Source: Thermotogae bacterium
GTDB lineage: Bacteria; Hydrothermota; Hydrothermia; LBFQ01
DNA: 52,240 bases
Assembly: GCA_013154295.1 (NCBI GenBank)
Contig: JAADCS010000137.1
Span: forward strand, 1-52,240
Direction: 5' to 3'
Shown: positions 10,834-20,783 of the stretch, piece after piece
How the letters are laid out: every line of letters starts with the position of its first letter
How positions within the stretch are numbered: the stretch's first letter is position 1
Notes under the pieces: generated by a model
What the model saw: the letters and a program-made list of their open reading frames with translations, nothing else
Databases searched by the model: none
What the model was told of the DNA's origin: nothing
Made by a program: the position numbers and the translations under genes

Positions 10834-12561
10834 TTAAGGGTGAGAGGGTACCGGTGTGGGACCCCTTATGCCCTCACTATGGGCTTTCCACAGGAGAGGG
10901 TAGATCTCGCCTTTTCTAAGGAGTTGGTCATGGGTCCCACTCTCGGTTATCTTTCCCCCTACCATAACATATATACGGTCGGTCCGGGAAACGGAGGTCA
11001 TACGATGGGAAGCTAAGATGACCGTTTTACCCAACTTCCTCAAGCTTTCTACCACCTTGCTCTCGGTCTGCGAATCCAAAGCCGATAGAGACTCATCCAG
11101 AAGGATCAGTTGGGCTGGACTCAAAAAAGCTCTCGCCAAGGCTAAGCGTTGTTTTTGGCCACCGGAAAGTCCCACCCCCCTCTCTCCCACTATAGTGTTA
11201 AGCCCCTCGGGCATAGATCTCACATCCTCCTCCAGACCTGCCATACGCAAGGCCCACCACATCTCCTCCTCGGTAGCATCGGGCTTGGCTACCCTTAGGT
11301 TGTCGCCGATGCTCATGGAGAACACGAAGATCTCTTGGGGAACTAGAAGAATTAAGGAACGAAGTGATGAGAGTTCCAGGTCACGATAATCCACACCGTT
11401 TATGAGGACCAGTCCAGAATCAGGCTGGTAGAACCTGACCAAGGTGTTCAAAAGGACACTCTTGCCAGCACCCGTAGGTCCGGTTATTCCTACGAACTCC
11501 CCTTTAAAAACTTCAAGTTCGACACCCTTAAGGATGACGTTTCCTTCTAACGAGAGTACGAGTCTTTTAGCCGTGAGTCTTTCAAAGTCCTTTATCTCTC
11601 TATTGCCGAAGTCCTTTATTAAGGGACGGCGTGAGAGGTATGCCCGTATGCGTTCGTAGGATGCGCTCCCCCTCTGTATGAGATTAGCAAACCAGCCCAG
11701 AGCTACCATGGGCCAGATCATCATACCTATGTAGGAACTAAAGGCTACGTAGTCGCCTAAAGATATGCTTCCGGTAGTGGTCATGCTTCCACCAACCAGC
11801 AGTAGGATGGCTAAGGACACGTACGCCAGGGTGCTTATGGCAGGATGAAAGAGTCCATCTATGAGAGCGAATTGAAGGTTCAGCTTGAGAAACCTTTCGG
11901 AGATCTCTCGGTATCTCCCAGCGAGCCGGGTTTGGGTGTCGTATATCTTTACCACTCTTATACCGCTAAGTATATCTCTAAGCCACTCGGTTAGAAAGCC
12001 AAAGAAATCCTGCACCTGGCGAAAACGCACGTATATGAGACGACCCAAAACGAACATCACGACCCCTATCAGCGGCAGTGGTATCACCACCATGGCGGTT
12101 AGCTTAGGGGATATTAGAAGCATGGCGATTATGGAGAAGGTGGTGTATATTAAAAAGTCGGTTATGGCTACCATTCCCATGCCCAGGGCCATGTTTATGG
12201 CCTGCAGGTCGTTCGTGAAGAGGGCCATTACGTCCCCTATCTTTGCTCTTTGGAAGAAAAAAGGATCCAAACGTACGGTATGTTCATAGAGTTTCCTCCT
12301 GAGGTTCCTTTCTAGAAGGCGGGAGGTACCGATAAAGAAGTATCTCCAAAAGAACCTTAGAACGGAGAACAGTAGCGCCACAACTATTATCAAAAAGGCC
12401 CAACGAGGGGCCGTGGTATAGTTGCCAACGTATATATCGTTGACTGCCTTCCTTATGAACTGAGGTACGACAAGTTGACCCAGGTCCACCATCAACAAAA
12501 CTAAAATACCCCCCAAAACCCTACGCCAGTAAGGGAACAGGAGGCGTAGGAGGGTTACCAC
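10834..12561 (-). CDS. ABC transporter half-molecule (permease + ATPase, MsbA/multidrug type)
   Basis: N-terminal TM domain; Walker A GPTGAGKSVLL; signature LSGGQKQRLALARA; Walker B LILLDESLSALD. Confidence 0.95.
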   Translation of the reverse strand: MVTLLRLLFPYWRRVLGGILVLLMVDLGQLVVPQFIRKAVNDIYVGNYTTAPRWAFLIIVVALLFSVLRFFWRYFFIGTSRLLERNLRRKLYEHTVRLDPFFFQRAKIGDVMALFTNDLQAINMALGMGMVAITDFLIYTTFSIIAMLLISPKLTAMVVIPLPLIGVVMFVLGRLIYVRFRQVQDFFGFLTEWLRDILSGIRVVKIYDTQTRLAGRYREISERFLKLNLQFALIDGLFHPAISTLAYVSLAILLLVGGSMTTTGSISLGDYVAFSSYIGMMIWPMVALGWFANLIQRGSASYERIRAYLSRRPLIKDFGNREIKDFERLTAKRLVLSLEGNVILKGVELEVFKGEFVGITGPTGAGKSVLLNTLVRFYQPDSGLVLINGVDYRDLELSSLRSLILLVPQEIFVFSMSIGDNLRVAKPDATEEEMWWALRMAGLEEDVRSMPEGLNTIVGERGVGLSGGQKQRLALARAFLSPAQLILLDESLSALDSQTESKVVESLRKLGKTVILASHRMTSVSRTDRIYVMVGGKITESGTHDQLLRKGEIYPLLWKAHSEGIRGPTPVPSHP

Positions 12562-12568
12562 GGTTCTC

Positions 12569-13756
12569 CTACTCTCCTTGGAAGGCCGTATCCAAAGCTT
12601 TCTCTAAATCCTCTATCAGATCTTCCGGATCCTCCAGCCCTACCGAAAGACGAACCAGATTGGCAGGAAAATCGGTGGTTGGAGATAGGGCGTGGGTGGT
12701 TAAAGCTGGCGACGTGGCCAAGCTGTCGGTATCTCCCAACGAAACTGCAAAGTGGAACAGTTGTAAGGACCTCATGAAGCGCTTTAGGTTCTCCCTGTCC
12801 CCCTTCAAAACGAAAGATACCATCCCCGAATAGCCGTTTTCCATCTGCTTTTTGGCTATCCCGTGGTATTTAAAGCTCTCAAGTCCTGGATAGAAGACCT
12901 CCTCCACCTCCGATCTCTCGACCAGAAAACGGGCAACGCTCAAAGCATTTTCGGAATGTTTGCGCATACGTACAGCGAGAGTTCGGAGTCCTCTAGCGGT
13001 TAGCCAAGCGTTGAAGGGTTGCATCAGAGTACCGAACATCTTAGTGGTGTGTAGGAGTTCGCCTATGAACTCTGCTCTGCCTACGACCACACCACCTATG
13101 GTATCACCATGTCCGTTTATGTACTTGGTGGAACTGTGGAGTACTACGTCGGCTCCCCACTTTATGGGTTTCTGGTGGAAGGGAGTGGCGAAGGTGTTAT
13201 CCACCACTACCACCGCTCCTCTCCGGTGGGCTAAGTCCGATACTCTTTCAAGATCATAGACCGTGAGGGTGGGGTTTCCAGGTGTTTCCACGTAGGCGAC
13301 CTTATAGGAGTTACCAGCGAGAGCCTCGTAGAAGTTCTCCGGTCCCAGCACATCCACCTCTATGGAGAGATGATCCTTGAGATAAGCGAACAGCTCGCCA
13401 GTGCCGCCATAAACGGGTTTAGAGGAGATCAAACGATCACCAGGTCTAAGGAGCGTTAGCAACGTTGTAGTTATGGCGGCCATACCGGAGTTAAAGGCTA
13501 CACCATCCTCGGCACCTTCAAGAAGGGCTACCTTTCTCCCTAGATAGAGAGCGTTGGGGTTAGAGACGCGAGTATATATGTGGTGATGTTCCTTACCGGT
13601 GAAGGCTCCATAGGCCTCCTCCAAGGAATCAAATATGTAAGTGGAGGTCTGATAGATGGGGAGGCGATGGGAGTTGAGAGACTTGTTAATGTGCGCATCC
13701 TCCCTATGGAATCTCTCTTCATCCAGACCTCTTACGATCTTGGTATCCTCATGCAT
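12569..13756 (-). CDS. Cys/Met metabolism PLP enzyme (cystathionine gamma-synthase / methionine gamma-lyase family)
   Basis: IYTRVSNPNALYLGRKVALLEGAEDGVAFNSGMAAI; VVLHSSTKYINGHGDTIGGVV. Confidence 0.93.
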   Translation of the reverse strand: MHEDTKIVRGLDEERFHREDAHINKSLNSHRLPIYQTSTYIFDSLEEAYGAFTGKEHHHIYTRVSNPNALYLGRKVALLEGAEDGVAFNSGMAAITTTLLTLLRPGDRLISSKPVYGGTGELFAYLKDHLSIEVDVLGPENFYEALAGNSYKVAYVETPGNPTLTVYDLERVSDLAHRRGAVVVVDNTFATPFHQKPIKWGADVVLHSSTKYINGHGDTIGGVVVGRAEFIGELLHTTKMFGTLMQPFNAWLTARGLRTLAVRMRKHSENALSVARFLVERSEVEEVFYPGLESFKYHGIAKKQMENGYSGMVSFVLKGDRENLKRFMRSLQLFHFAVSLGDTDSLATSPALTTHALSPTTDFPANLVRLSVGLEDPEDLIEDLEKALDTAFQGE

Positions 13757-13833
13757 ACTACCCCCTTGTCGTGGATATTTTAAGGTGGTACTCTGGTATG
13801 TGGAAGTTCCCTTTCGGTTTTATAATACCTGGC

Positions 13834-14157
13834 ATGCTTAACCTTTTGATAACGCAACAGTCAGGTGGTTTTGGTGATCTCTTAAGCCTGGCCTTTCCCT
13901 TCCTCATATTGATAGCCGCCTTTTACTTTTTCATCATCCTTCCACAGCAGAGAGAGGAAAAACGCCGCAAGCAGCTTATAGAAAACTTGAAAAAGGGGGA
14001 CAGGGTTGTGACTGAGTCCGGTATAGTGGGAGCGGTAGTGGAGGTGAAGGACGACATCGTAGTGCTGGAAATATCTCCCGGCGTTCGGGTGAAGTTTCTT
14101 AAAGGGGCCATAAGGGGTCTGGAGGAGGAGGTAAGAAGGCATGGTAAGAAAAATTAG
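13834..14157 (+). CDS. yajC: Preprotein translocase subunit YajC
   Basis: Single TM helix then FIILPQQREEKRRKQLIENLKKGDRVVTESGIVGAVVEV. Start at internal ATG 13834, 7 nt after TATAAT. Confidence 0.93.
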   Translation: MLNLLITQQSGGFGDLLSLAFPFLILIAAFYFFIILPQQREEKRRKQLIENLKKGDRVVTESGIVGAVVEVKDDIVVLEISPGVRVKFLKGAIRGLEEEVRRHGKKN

Positions 14158-14665
14158 GATATATCCTGATCCTATACTACGTGAAAAGGCAGAGGTCGTG
14201 GAAGAGGTGGGCGGGGAAATCCTGGCTCTGGCCGAAGATTTAGCCGACACCATGATCGCCCACGAGGGTTTAGGATTATCGGCCAATCAGATCGGTGAGT
14301 TGAAACGGGTTATATCCGTGGATAGGTCAGAGTTTTCGGGTAGGGAAAGCGATGTTCAGATTCTCATAAATCCCAGCGTGGTTTATCGTGAAGGTGAGGA
14401 TGTGGATGAGGAAGGCTGCCTGTCCTTTCCTGGTCTGTACTTCGACGTTAAGAGATCCTACCTTGTTGTTGTAAAAGCTCTGGAGTTACAGGGAAATAAA
14501 CCAGTGCCCGTTGAGATAACGGCGACAGGTCTGTATGCCCGCGTGCTCCAACATGAGATTGATCACCTGAACGGTGTTCTGTACATAGACTATCTGAAAC
14601 CTAAGGAGAGGATGAGGAAGTTGAGGGAATGGAAAGAAAATCTGAAGGAAGAGTTATCCGTATAG
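14141..14665 (+). CDS. def: Peptide deformylase
   Basis: GLSANQIG, EEGCLSFPG, LQHEIDHLNGVLYID. Confidence 0.97.
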   Translation: MVRKIRIYPDPILREKAEVVEEVGGEILALAEDLADTMIAHEGLGLSANQIGELKRVISVDRSEFSGRESDVQILINPSVVYREGEDVDEEGCLSFPGLYFDVKRSYLVVVKALELQGNKPVPVEITATGLYARVLQHEIDHLNGVLYIDYLKPKERMRKLREWKENLKEELSV

Positions 14666-15339
14666 AGCGCACCGACTCCACCAACGATGAGGCGTTTCGT
14701 TTAAAGGAGAAGTATGGAGTGCCTCTGTTTGTGCGCGCCGACGTTCAAACGGCGGGTAGGGGCAGGATGGGTAGGAGGTGGATCTCTAATCTCGGAGGTC
14801 TTTGGATGAGCGGTCTCTTTAGGAAGAGGGAGGATAAGGATAACTTGAAGCTCATGATCGGGGCCGCCACAGTAGTTAAAGGGGTGGTCTCACCTCTTCT
14901 AAAGGATCTTCCGGTCGAGCTACATTTTCCCAACGACATATTCGTAAAAGGAAGGAAACTTGCGGGAGTTTTGGTTGAAGAAAGGGAGGGATTGGTGGTT
15001 GTGGGAGTAGGCCTAAACGTGAATCAAAAAGTGCCTCCGATTCCCACGGCCACCACCATGAGGCTTTTGACGGGCAAGGAGTTTCCCTTGGATGCTCTAT
15101 CCGAAAGGATAGCGGAGGGGCTTTTGGAAATTTACGATCTATCTTTTAAGGAGGTGTTTGGTAGATGGAGAGAGGAACTGGCCACGATCGGGAGGAGGAT
15201 CTCGGTTTGGGTAGCGGGAGGTGGAGAGGTGGTGGGAAGACTGATGGATGTAGATAGAGATCTGGTGTTACACATTCGGCACGAGGACGGTGCGGTGTAT
15301 ATCCCCGCCGCCTATGTTCTAAGTGTTAGTGAGGTTTAG
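14629..15339 (+). CDS. birA: Biotin--[acetyl-CoA-carboxylase] ligase
   Basis: TDSTNDEAFRL, TAGRGRMGRRWIS, KLAGVLVEER, GVGLNVNQ. Confidence 0.92.
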   Translation: MERKSEGRVIRIERTDSTNDEAFRLKEKYGVPLFVRADVQTAGRGRMGRRWISNLGGLWMSGLFRKREDKDNLKLMIGAATVVKGVVSPLLKDLPVELHFPNDIFVKGRKLAGVLVEEREGLVVVGVGLNVNQKVPPIPTATTMRLLTGKEFPLDALSERIAEGLLEIYDLSFKEVFGRWREELATIGRRISVWVAGGGEVVGRLMDVDRDLVLHIRHEDGAVYIPAAYVLSVSEV

Positions 15340-15359
15340 CACCTTTAGAATCGTTTGCC

Positions 15360-16451
15360 TTGAAAGTTCCACCGGTCAACCTCATAAAACAGAATGCTCG
15401 ATTTAAAAGGGAGTTTTTGGGGTCCTTGGAGGAGTTAATTGAGAGCGGGCAGTTCGTTTTAGGTGAAGAACTCAAACGGTTTGAGAAGGAGTTTGCCACC
15501 TTTTTAGGGGTCAAACACACCTTGGGTGTGGGAAGTGGGACCGACGCTCTGGTTCTTTCTCTACGGGCTTTAGATGTGAAAAGAGGGGATGAGGTCATAA
15601 CCACACCCTTCACTTTCTATGCCACGGTGGAGGCCATAATGCTAGTTGGTGCCAAACCGATCTTTGCCGACATAGATCCGGAGACCTTCAATCTCTTACC
15701 TGAGGCTGTCGAGGAGGCTTTAACTTCTAAAACCAAGGTCATACTACCGGTTCATCTCTATGGACAAGCTGCAAAGGTGGAAGAGATGCGATTTGACGGG
15801 ATAGCCGTATTGGAGGATGCAGCCCAGGCCGTGGGTGCTCGACGTGGAGAGCGTACGGTGGGGTCCTTGGGAGATGTGGCCGCCTTCAGTTTCTATCCAA
15901 CCAAAAATCTTTCCGCTTTGGGCGATGGTGGAGCAATTTCTACAGATTCCGACATCTTGGCAGAGAGGATAAAACGGTTACGTATTCACTGCCAAAGTGA
16001 AAAATACGTGCATGAAGGTATCGGGTACAACAGCCGTCTAGACTCGCTCCAGGCGGCTTTTCTACGCATAAAGTTAAAGTACCTGAAGATTTGGAACGAG
16101 AAACGTAGGGAGATAGCTCAAACCTATACCGAAGCCTTAAGGGATCTGGTGCAAACTCCAAAAGAGCTTGAAGGGAATTACCACGTCTTCCACCAATACA
16201 CCATAAGGACAGAAAGGAGGGACGAACTGGTAGAGTATCTGCGTCAGCGTGGTGTGGCAGTCTCGGTTTTCTATCCTGTCCCTATGCATTTACAAAGACC
16301 TCTCCGGGATAGATTCGGTTACAGAAAGGGGCAGTTCCCGGAAGCTGAACGGGCTGCCAAAGAAGTTTTAAGTTTGCCTATATATCCGGAGATGGATAAT
16401 TGGCAGGTGGAATACGTCGTTGAAAGCGTTAGATCTTTCTTCGGGAGATGA
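15360..16451 (+). CDS. DegT/DnrJ/EryC1 family sugar aminotransferase
   Basis: LGVGSGTDALVLSLRALDVKRGDEVITTPFTF; AAFSFYPTKNLSALGDGGAI; RLDSLQAAFLRIKL. Confidence 0.95.
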   Translation: MKVPPVNLIKQNARFKREFLGSLEELIESGQFVLGEELKRFEKEFATFLGVKHTLGVGSGTDALVLSLRALDVKRGDEVITTPFTFYATVEAIMLVGAKPIFADIDPETFNLLPEAVEEALTSKTKVILPVHLYGQAAKVEEMRFDGIAVLEDAAQAVGARRGERTVGSLGDVAAFSFYPTKNLSALGDGGAISTDSDILAERIKRLRIHCQSEKYVHEGIGYNSRLDSLQAAFLRIKLKYLKIWNEKRREIAQTYTEALRDLVQTPKELEGNYHVFHQYTIRTERRDELVEYLRQRGVAVSVFYPVPMHLQRPLRDRFGYRKGQFPEAERAAKEVLSLPIYPEMDNWQVEYVVESVRSFFGR

Positions 16452-17387
16452 TCAGCCACCTTTGCATTCCCTCTCCATAGCTTCTTGTATGGCCTTAGCC
16501 ACCTCATAGGGGGTCCGTTTCCTTTCAAGGGCTTCCTTAACTCTGCGGCTTAGAGCATGATCCTCGTGTATGCTCTTTAAAAACCTCCTCGTGAGGATCT
16601 GTTCTACCCTATCTATCAGGCGTTGCTGTTTTATCTCATCCATACGGGATAGGCGAAACTCCCGATGCTTTAGTAGAGCATCTGTCAGTTCCTCTATACC
16701 TTCACCCCGCAGGGCGACCGTTTTTATAACCGGAGGCTTCCAATCCCGATTGGATAGAGAGATTATAGCTTCCAGTTCTCGCACGAACCTATCCACACCC
16801 TCTCGATCGGCCTTGTTCACCACGAATATGTGCGCTATCTCCATGAGGCCTGCCTTCATGGCCTGGATGGCGTCCCCAGATTCCGGGACCAGAACCACTA
16901 TCACGGTGTCAGCTGTTTTTACTATATCCACCTCGGATTGACCCACTCCTACGGTCTCTATCAGAACCATATCGTATCCGAAGGCATCCAGGAGGTCTGC
17001 CACGGCTCCGGTAGCTTCGGCTATGCCTCCTAAACTCCCCCTTGAGGCCATACTCCGTATGTATATACCACTCTCCATGGCCTTGGTCATGCGAAGGCGG
17101 TCCCCAAGAACTGCCCCTCCCGTGAAGGGGGATGAGGGATCAACAGCCACTATAGCCGGTTTGAAGCCCCTTTTCTTTAGGGAAACAGCTAATCTATCCA
17201 CTAGGGTACTTTTACCGGCTCCTGGAGGTCCTGTTATGCCCACTCGGTAGGCCTTGCCGGTATACTTGTAGAGATGTCGGAAGATCTCGTCTGTATGCCA
17301 ATCGTTCTCAACGTAGGTTATGAGGCGGGCAAGAGCCCTCTCATCTCCTTCCTTAAAACGTTCCACCAACTTACGTAGGTCCATCAA
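16452..17387 (-). CDS. MeaB/ArgK-family GTPase (B12-dependent mutase chaperone type)
   Basis: VGITGPPGAGKSTLVDRL; VAVDPSSPFTGGAVLGDRLRM; RSMASRGSLGGIA; ETVGVGQSEVDI. Confidence 0.95.
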   Translation of the reverse strand: MMDLRKLVERFKEGDERALARLITYVENDWHTDEIFRHLYKYTGKAYRVGITGPPGAGKSTLVDRLAVSLKKRGFKPAIVAVDPSSPFTGGAVLGDRLRMTKAMESGIYIRSMASRGSLGGIAEATGAVADLLDAFGYDMVLIETVGVGQSEVDIVKTADTVIVVLVPESGDAIQAMKAGLMEIAHIFVVNKADREGVDRFVRELEAIISLSNRDWKPPVIKTVALRGEGIEELTDALLKHREFRLSRMDEIKQQRLIDRVEQILTRRFLKSIHEDHALSRRVKEALERKRTPYEVAKAIQEAMERECKGG

Positions 17388-18682
17388 AGTACGACCAACC
17401 TACCCAGAGGCCTTATGCCCCTCTTGCGTAGGGCATTGCGGGCGTCCAGAATTATACCAGCTTTGTCCCCTATGAGGTCCCACGCTATGTTGTCGTGGTC
17501 AGTGACTATCAGGATCGTGTCGGTCTCGGATAGAGCCCTATCCAAAGGCATACTTTTCAACCCCATAAACTGAGGGACGTAGGGGTCGTGATAGAGAACT
17601 TTAGTGCCACGGGATCGTAAAAGTTCCACTATCCGATAGGCGGGACTTTCTCTCGTATCTGATATGTTTTTCTTGTAAGCCACACCTACCACCAGTACCT
17701 TTTCCTTGGACAGATCCCTGCCCTCTTCTCTAAGAGCCTCTTCAAGGAGGGAGACGACGAAGTCGGGCATACCCTTGTTTATACGGTCTGCCAGAGCTAT
17801 AAACTCGGCATCAAGGCCCAGCCTACGTACCTTCCAGAGTAAGTATAGGGGATCTATCGGTATGCAGTGCCCACCCACGCCAGGACCGGGGTGGAACTTC
17901 ATGAAGCCGAAGGGCTTGGTGCCAGCCGCCTCTATCACCTCCCAAATATCCACTTTTAGCTTGTGAGAGATCATGGCAAACTCGTTTACCAAAGCGATGT
18001 TGACGGCCCTAAAGGTATTTTCAAGAAGTTTGGTGAGTTCAGCAGCTCTAGCCGTACTTACGGGTACCACTTTCTCCACAGCGATGGAGTAGAGACGTAC
18101 CATCAGATCCGTGGATAGGGGTTCCACACCTCCCACTACTTTGGGAGTGTTGTGAAACTTCCATACCGGATCACCAGGGTTTATGCGCTCCGGGGAATGT
18201 CCCATAAAAAAGTCTTTACCCACCTTCAAGCCGGTCTCTTCTAACAGATCGACCATCTCATCGGTAGTACCCGGATAGGTGGTACTCTCAAGTGAAATCA
18301 GCATCCCAGGGTGCAGGTATTCTTTAAGGGCATTCATAGCTGAGAGAACGTAGGAAAGATCGGGATTACCTTCGGCATCTAAGGGTGTGGGAACGGTTAT
18401 TATCACCACGTCGGCTCCCCTGTAGGCATGGCGGTCGGTGGTCGCAGACAGTTTCCCTTCTTCGACCAAGGGAGCGAGTTCATCGGAGGGTATATCCTCG
18501 ATGTAGCTCTTACCAGCGTTTATCAACTCCACCTTACGCCCATCTACATCCAAAACAGTGGTTTTGACCCCCCTTTTGGCAAACTCAACGGCTACAGGTA
18601 GGCCTACGTATCCCCCTCCGACCACGACCAAACGAAAACTTCGATCTTTCAGCCTTTTGACCAAACCTTTGTAGTGTTCCAT
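17384..18682 (-). CDS. UDP-GlcNAc/ManNAc-type nucleotide-sugar dehydrogenase (WbpA/WecC-like)
   Basis: VVVGGGYVGLPVAVEFAKRG; STTYPGTTDE; FHPGPGVGGHCIPIDPLYL. Confidence 0.93.
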   Translation of the reverse strand: MEHYKGLVKRLKDRSFRLVVVGGGYVGLPVAVEFAKRGVKTTVLDVDGRKVELINAGKSYIEDIPSDELAPLVEEGKLSATTDRHAYRGADVVIITVPTPLDAEGNPDLSYVLSAMNALKEYLHPGMLISLESTTYPGTTDEMVDLLEETGLKVGKDFFMGHSPERINPGDPVWKFHNTPKVVGGVEPLSTDLMVRLYSIAVEKVVPVSTARAAELTKLLENTFRAVNIALVNEFAMISHKLKVDIWEVIEAAGTKPFGFMKFHPGPGVGGHCIPIDPLYLLWKVRRLGLDAEFIALADRINKGMPDFVVSLLEEALREEGRDLSKEKVLVVGVAYKKNISDTRESPAYRIVELLRSRGTKVLYHDPYVPQFMGLKSMPLDRALSETDTILIVTDHDNIAWDLIGDKAGIILDARNALRKRGIRPLGRLVVL

Positions 18683-18684
18683 GA

Positions 18685-19608
18685 TTATGATAGCTTTATG
18701 AGCATGGCCTTTACGGTGTGCAGACGATTCTCCGCCTGCTCAAACACCAACGACCTCTCGCTCTCTATGACTTCATCGGTTATCTCCTCACCCCTATGGG
18801 CAGGGAGGCAGTGCATTATCTTGGCGTGTTGAGGAGCGAACTTAAGTAGCTCTTGGTTTATCTGGTAAGGGGCAAAGATCTTCCTTCGGATCTCGGCCTC
18901 AGCTTCCTGACCCATGGAGGCCCAAACGTCGGTATAGATGAAATCGGCATGGGCTACGGCTTCTCGCGGATCTCTAACGATATTTATGCGCGCACCGGTT
19001 TTTTGGGATAACTCCTGTGCCTTCTCAAGTATCTCCTTCGGAGGTTCGTATCCCTCTGGAACGGCCATGGTGAAATCGGAACCTAAGAGGGCCGACATGA
19101 GCATGAGGGAGTTGGCAACGTTATTACCGTCACCTAAATATACGAGGTGGAAACCCAGATCTCCGCTTTCCTCTATCATGGTTTGAAAGTCAGCCAGCGC
19201 TTGCATGGGATGTTCAAGATCGGAGAGAGCGTTTATCACCGAAAGAGAAGGAGCATACTCCCGAAAGATCCTGAAAACGTTGTGGTCAAACACACGAGCG
19301 AAGGCGCCATCCACCCAGCGGGCAAGGTTTCGCACCACATCCTTAACCGGCTCCCGTTTTCCTAAGCCCACCTCCTTGGGGCCTAAGAAGAAGGTGTGGC
19401 CACCCAGCTCCCTTATGGCCACCTCGAAAGTCGCCCTCGTCCTAAGGGAGGGTTTCTCAAAGAGCATCACCCAGACCTTACCTCGCAGTATATCGCTGGT
19501 ACGCACTCCAGCCTTGCGTTGCATCTTTAGGTGCTGGGCGACCTGCAGCACTTCCAAAGTCTCCTCACGACTTAGATCGAGTACGCTTACGTACTGCCTC
19601 CCCCTCAT
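18685..19608 (-). CDS. argF: Ornithine carbamoyltransferase
   Basis: FEKPSLRTRATFEVAI; HPMQALADFQT; HCLPAHRGEEITDEV. Confidence 0.95.
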   Translation of the reverse strand: MRGRQYVSVLDLSREETLEVLQVAQHLKMQRKAGVRTSDILRGKVWVMLFEKPSLRTRATFEVAIRELGGHTFFLGPKEVGLGKREPVKDVVRNLARWVDGAFARVFDHNVFRIFREYAPSLSVINALSDLEHPMQALADFQTMIEESGDLGFHLVYLGDGNNVANSLMLMSALLGSDFTMAVPEGYEPPKEILEKAQELSQKTGARINIVRDPREAVAHADFIYTDVWASMGQEAEAEIRRKIFAPYQINQELLKFAPQHAKIMHCLPAHRGEEITDEVIESERSLVFEQAENRLHTVKAMLIKLS

Positions 19609-19610
19609 GG

Positions 19611-20675
19611 TTACTTGCCCTTCTTCTCCAACTGCTTAGCCTTCTTAAGATCCTTAGCGGCATTTCTCTTACGACCCATGGCCTTGTAGATCTTAGCTCT
19701 AAGCCGATAGAGATTCGGATCATCTTTCTTAAGGGCTATTGCCTCGTTTATGTACTTCAGGGCTTCTTTATACTTCTTCTTGTTGGATAGAACCTCGGCC
19801 AGAGATTGGAGTATGCGGTGGTCATCTTTTTTCAGAGCGTAAGCTTCCTTCAGATACTTCACGGCATTGTCGTAGTCACTCTTGGCAGCGTAGGCTTTAC
19901 CCAGATTGGCCAGGACCTCGTAGTCGTCTTTCTTGATATTGTAGGCTTTATTGAAGTACTTGATGGCCTCATCGTACTTTTCCAGCTCGAACATCAGCAC
20001 GGCGAACTCTTTGTAGATCTCAAATTTGACCTTATCGTCGGCAGTCGTATCGCTCTCAACGGCTTTTATGAGCTCTTTCAAGAGTTTCTCGGCCTCATCT
20101 TTGTTGCCCTCGTAGGAGTAGAGGACGGCCAATTGGAGCTTGGCATGGTAGTTGTTGGGGTCCCGTTTGACGGCCTCTATCAGATACTCTTTGGCTTTCT
20201 TCGTGTCTCCCTTGGCATTGTATATGGCATGTAGGAGAAGGTAAGCATTGGTGTTGTTGGGGTTAATCTTTATGGAGTACTCCAAGTAAGGGAGAGCTTC
20301 ATCGTACTTGCCATCATGTATAAGCTGGGAGGCAGCGTTACTGAAAACTATGGAGACCGCCTCGTAAGGCATGAGGGGTTGGCTGGCTATGGAAACAGTC
20401 TTTTCAAACTTGGCCTTATCCATGTAGGTTGAGTCCAAGGTGAAAGCCTTCTTAAAGTCGTCGGCCGCTTTGATATAGTTATCCTTGCGTGTGTATATTA
20501 TACCTCTCCAAAGGAAGGCCTGGGCGTTCGTTGAATCCTCGGCGATCCATCTGTTGGCGTTTTCAAGGGCCTTTTCAAGGTTATCCTGTTGAACGTATAT
20601 CTTAGTGCTGGAGGCATATGGAGAGGAGCATCCGGCTACCAACAGAAAACCCAAAACAAAAAATCCCTTTCTCAT
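19611..20675 (-). CDS. TPR-repeat lipoprotein
   Basis: Lipobox-like LLVAGCSS followed by about eight TPR-like repeats. Confidence 0.85.
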   Translation of the reverse strand: MRKGFFVLGFLLVAGCSSPYASSTKIYVQQDNLEKALENANRWIAEDSTNAQAFLWRGIIYTRKDNYIKAADDFKKAFTLDSTYMDKAKFEKTVSIASQPLMPYEAVSIVFSNAASQLIHDGKYDEALPYLEYSIKINPNNTNAYLLLHAIYNAKGDTKKAKEYLIEAVKRDPNNYHAKLQLAVLYSYEGNKDEAEKLLKELIKAVESDTTADDKVKFEIYKEFAVLMFELEKYDEAIKYFNKAYNIKKDDYEVLANLGKAYAAKSDYDNAVKYLKEAYALKKDDHRILQSLAEVLSNKKKYKEALKYINEAIALKKDDPNLYRLRAKIYKAMGRKRNAAKDLKKAKQLEKKGK

Positions 20676-20783
20676 AGGCGGGTATTATACCCCCGTGGAA
20701 AAACACCGGGAGGTGAAGCTATGGTAAAGCTGTAACGGATGCAATAAGATAAAGCCGCTTGATCCACGATGATGCCGTAAGCG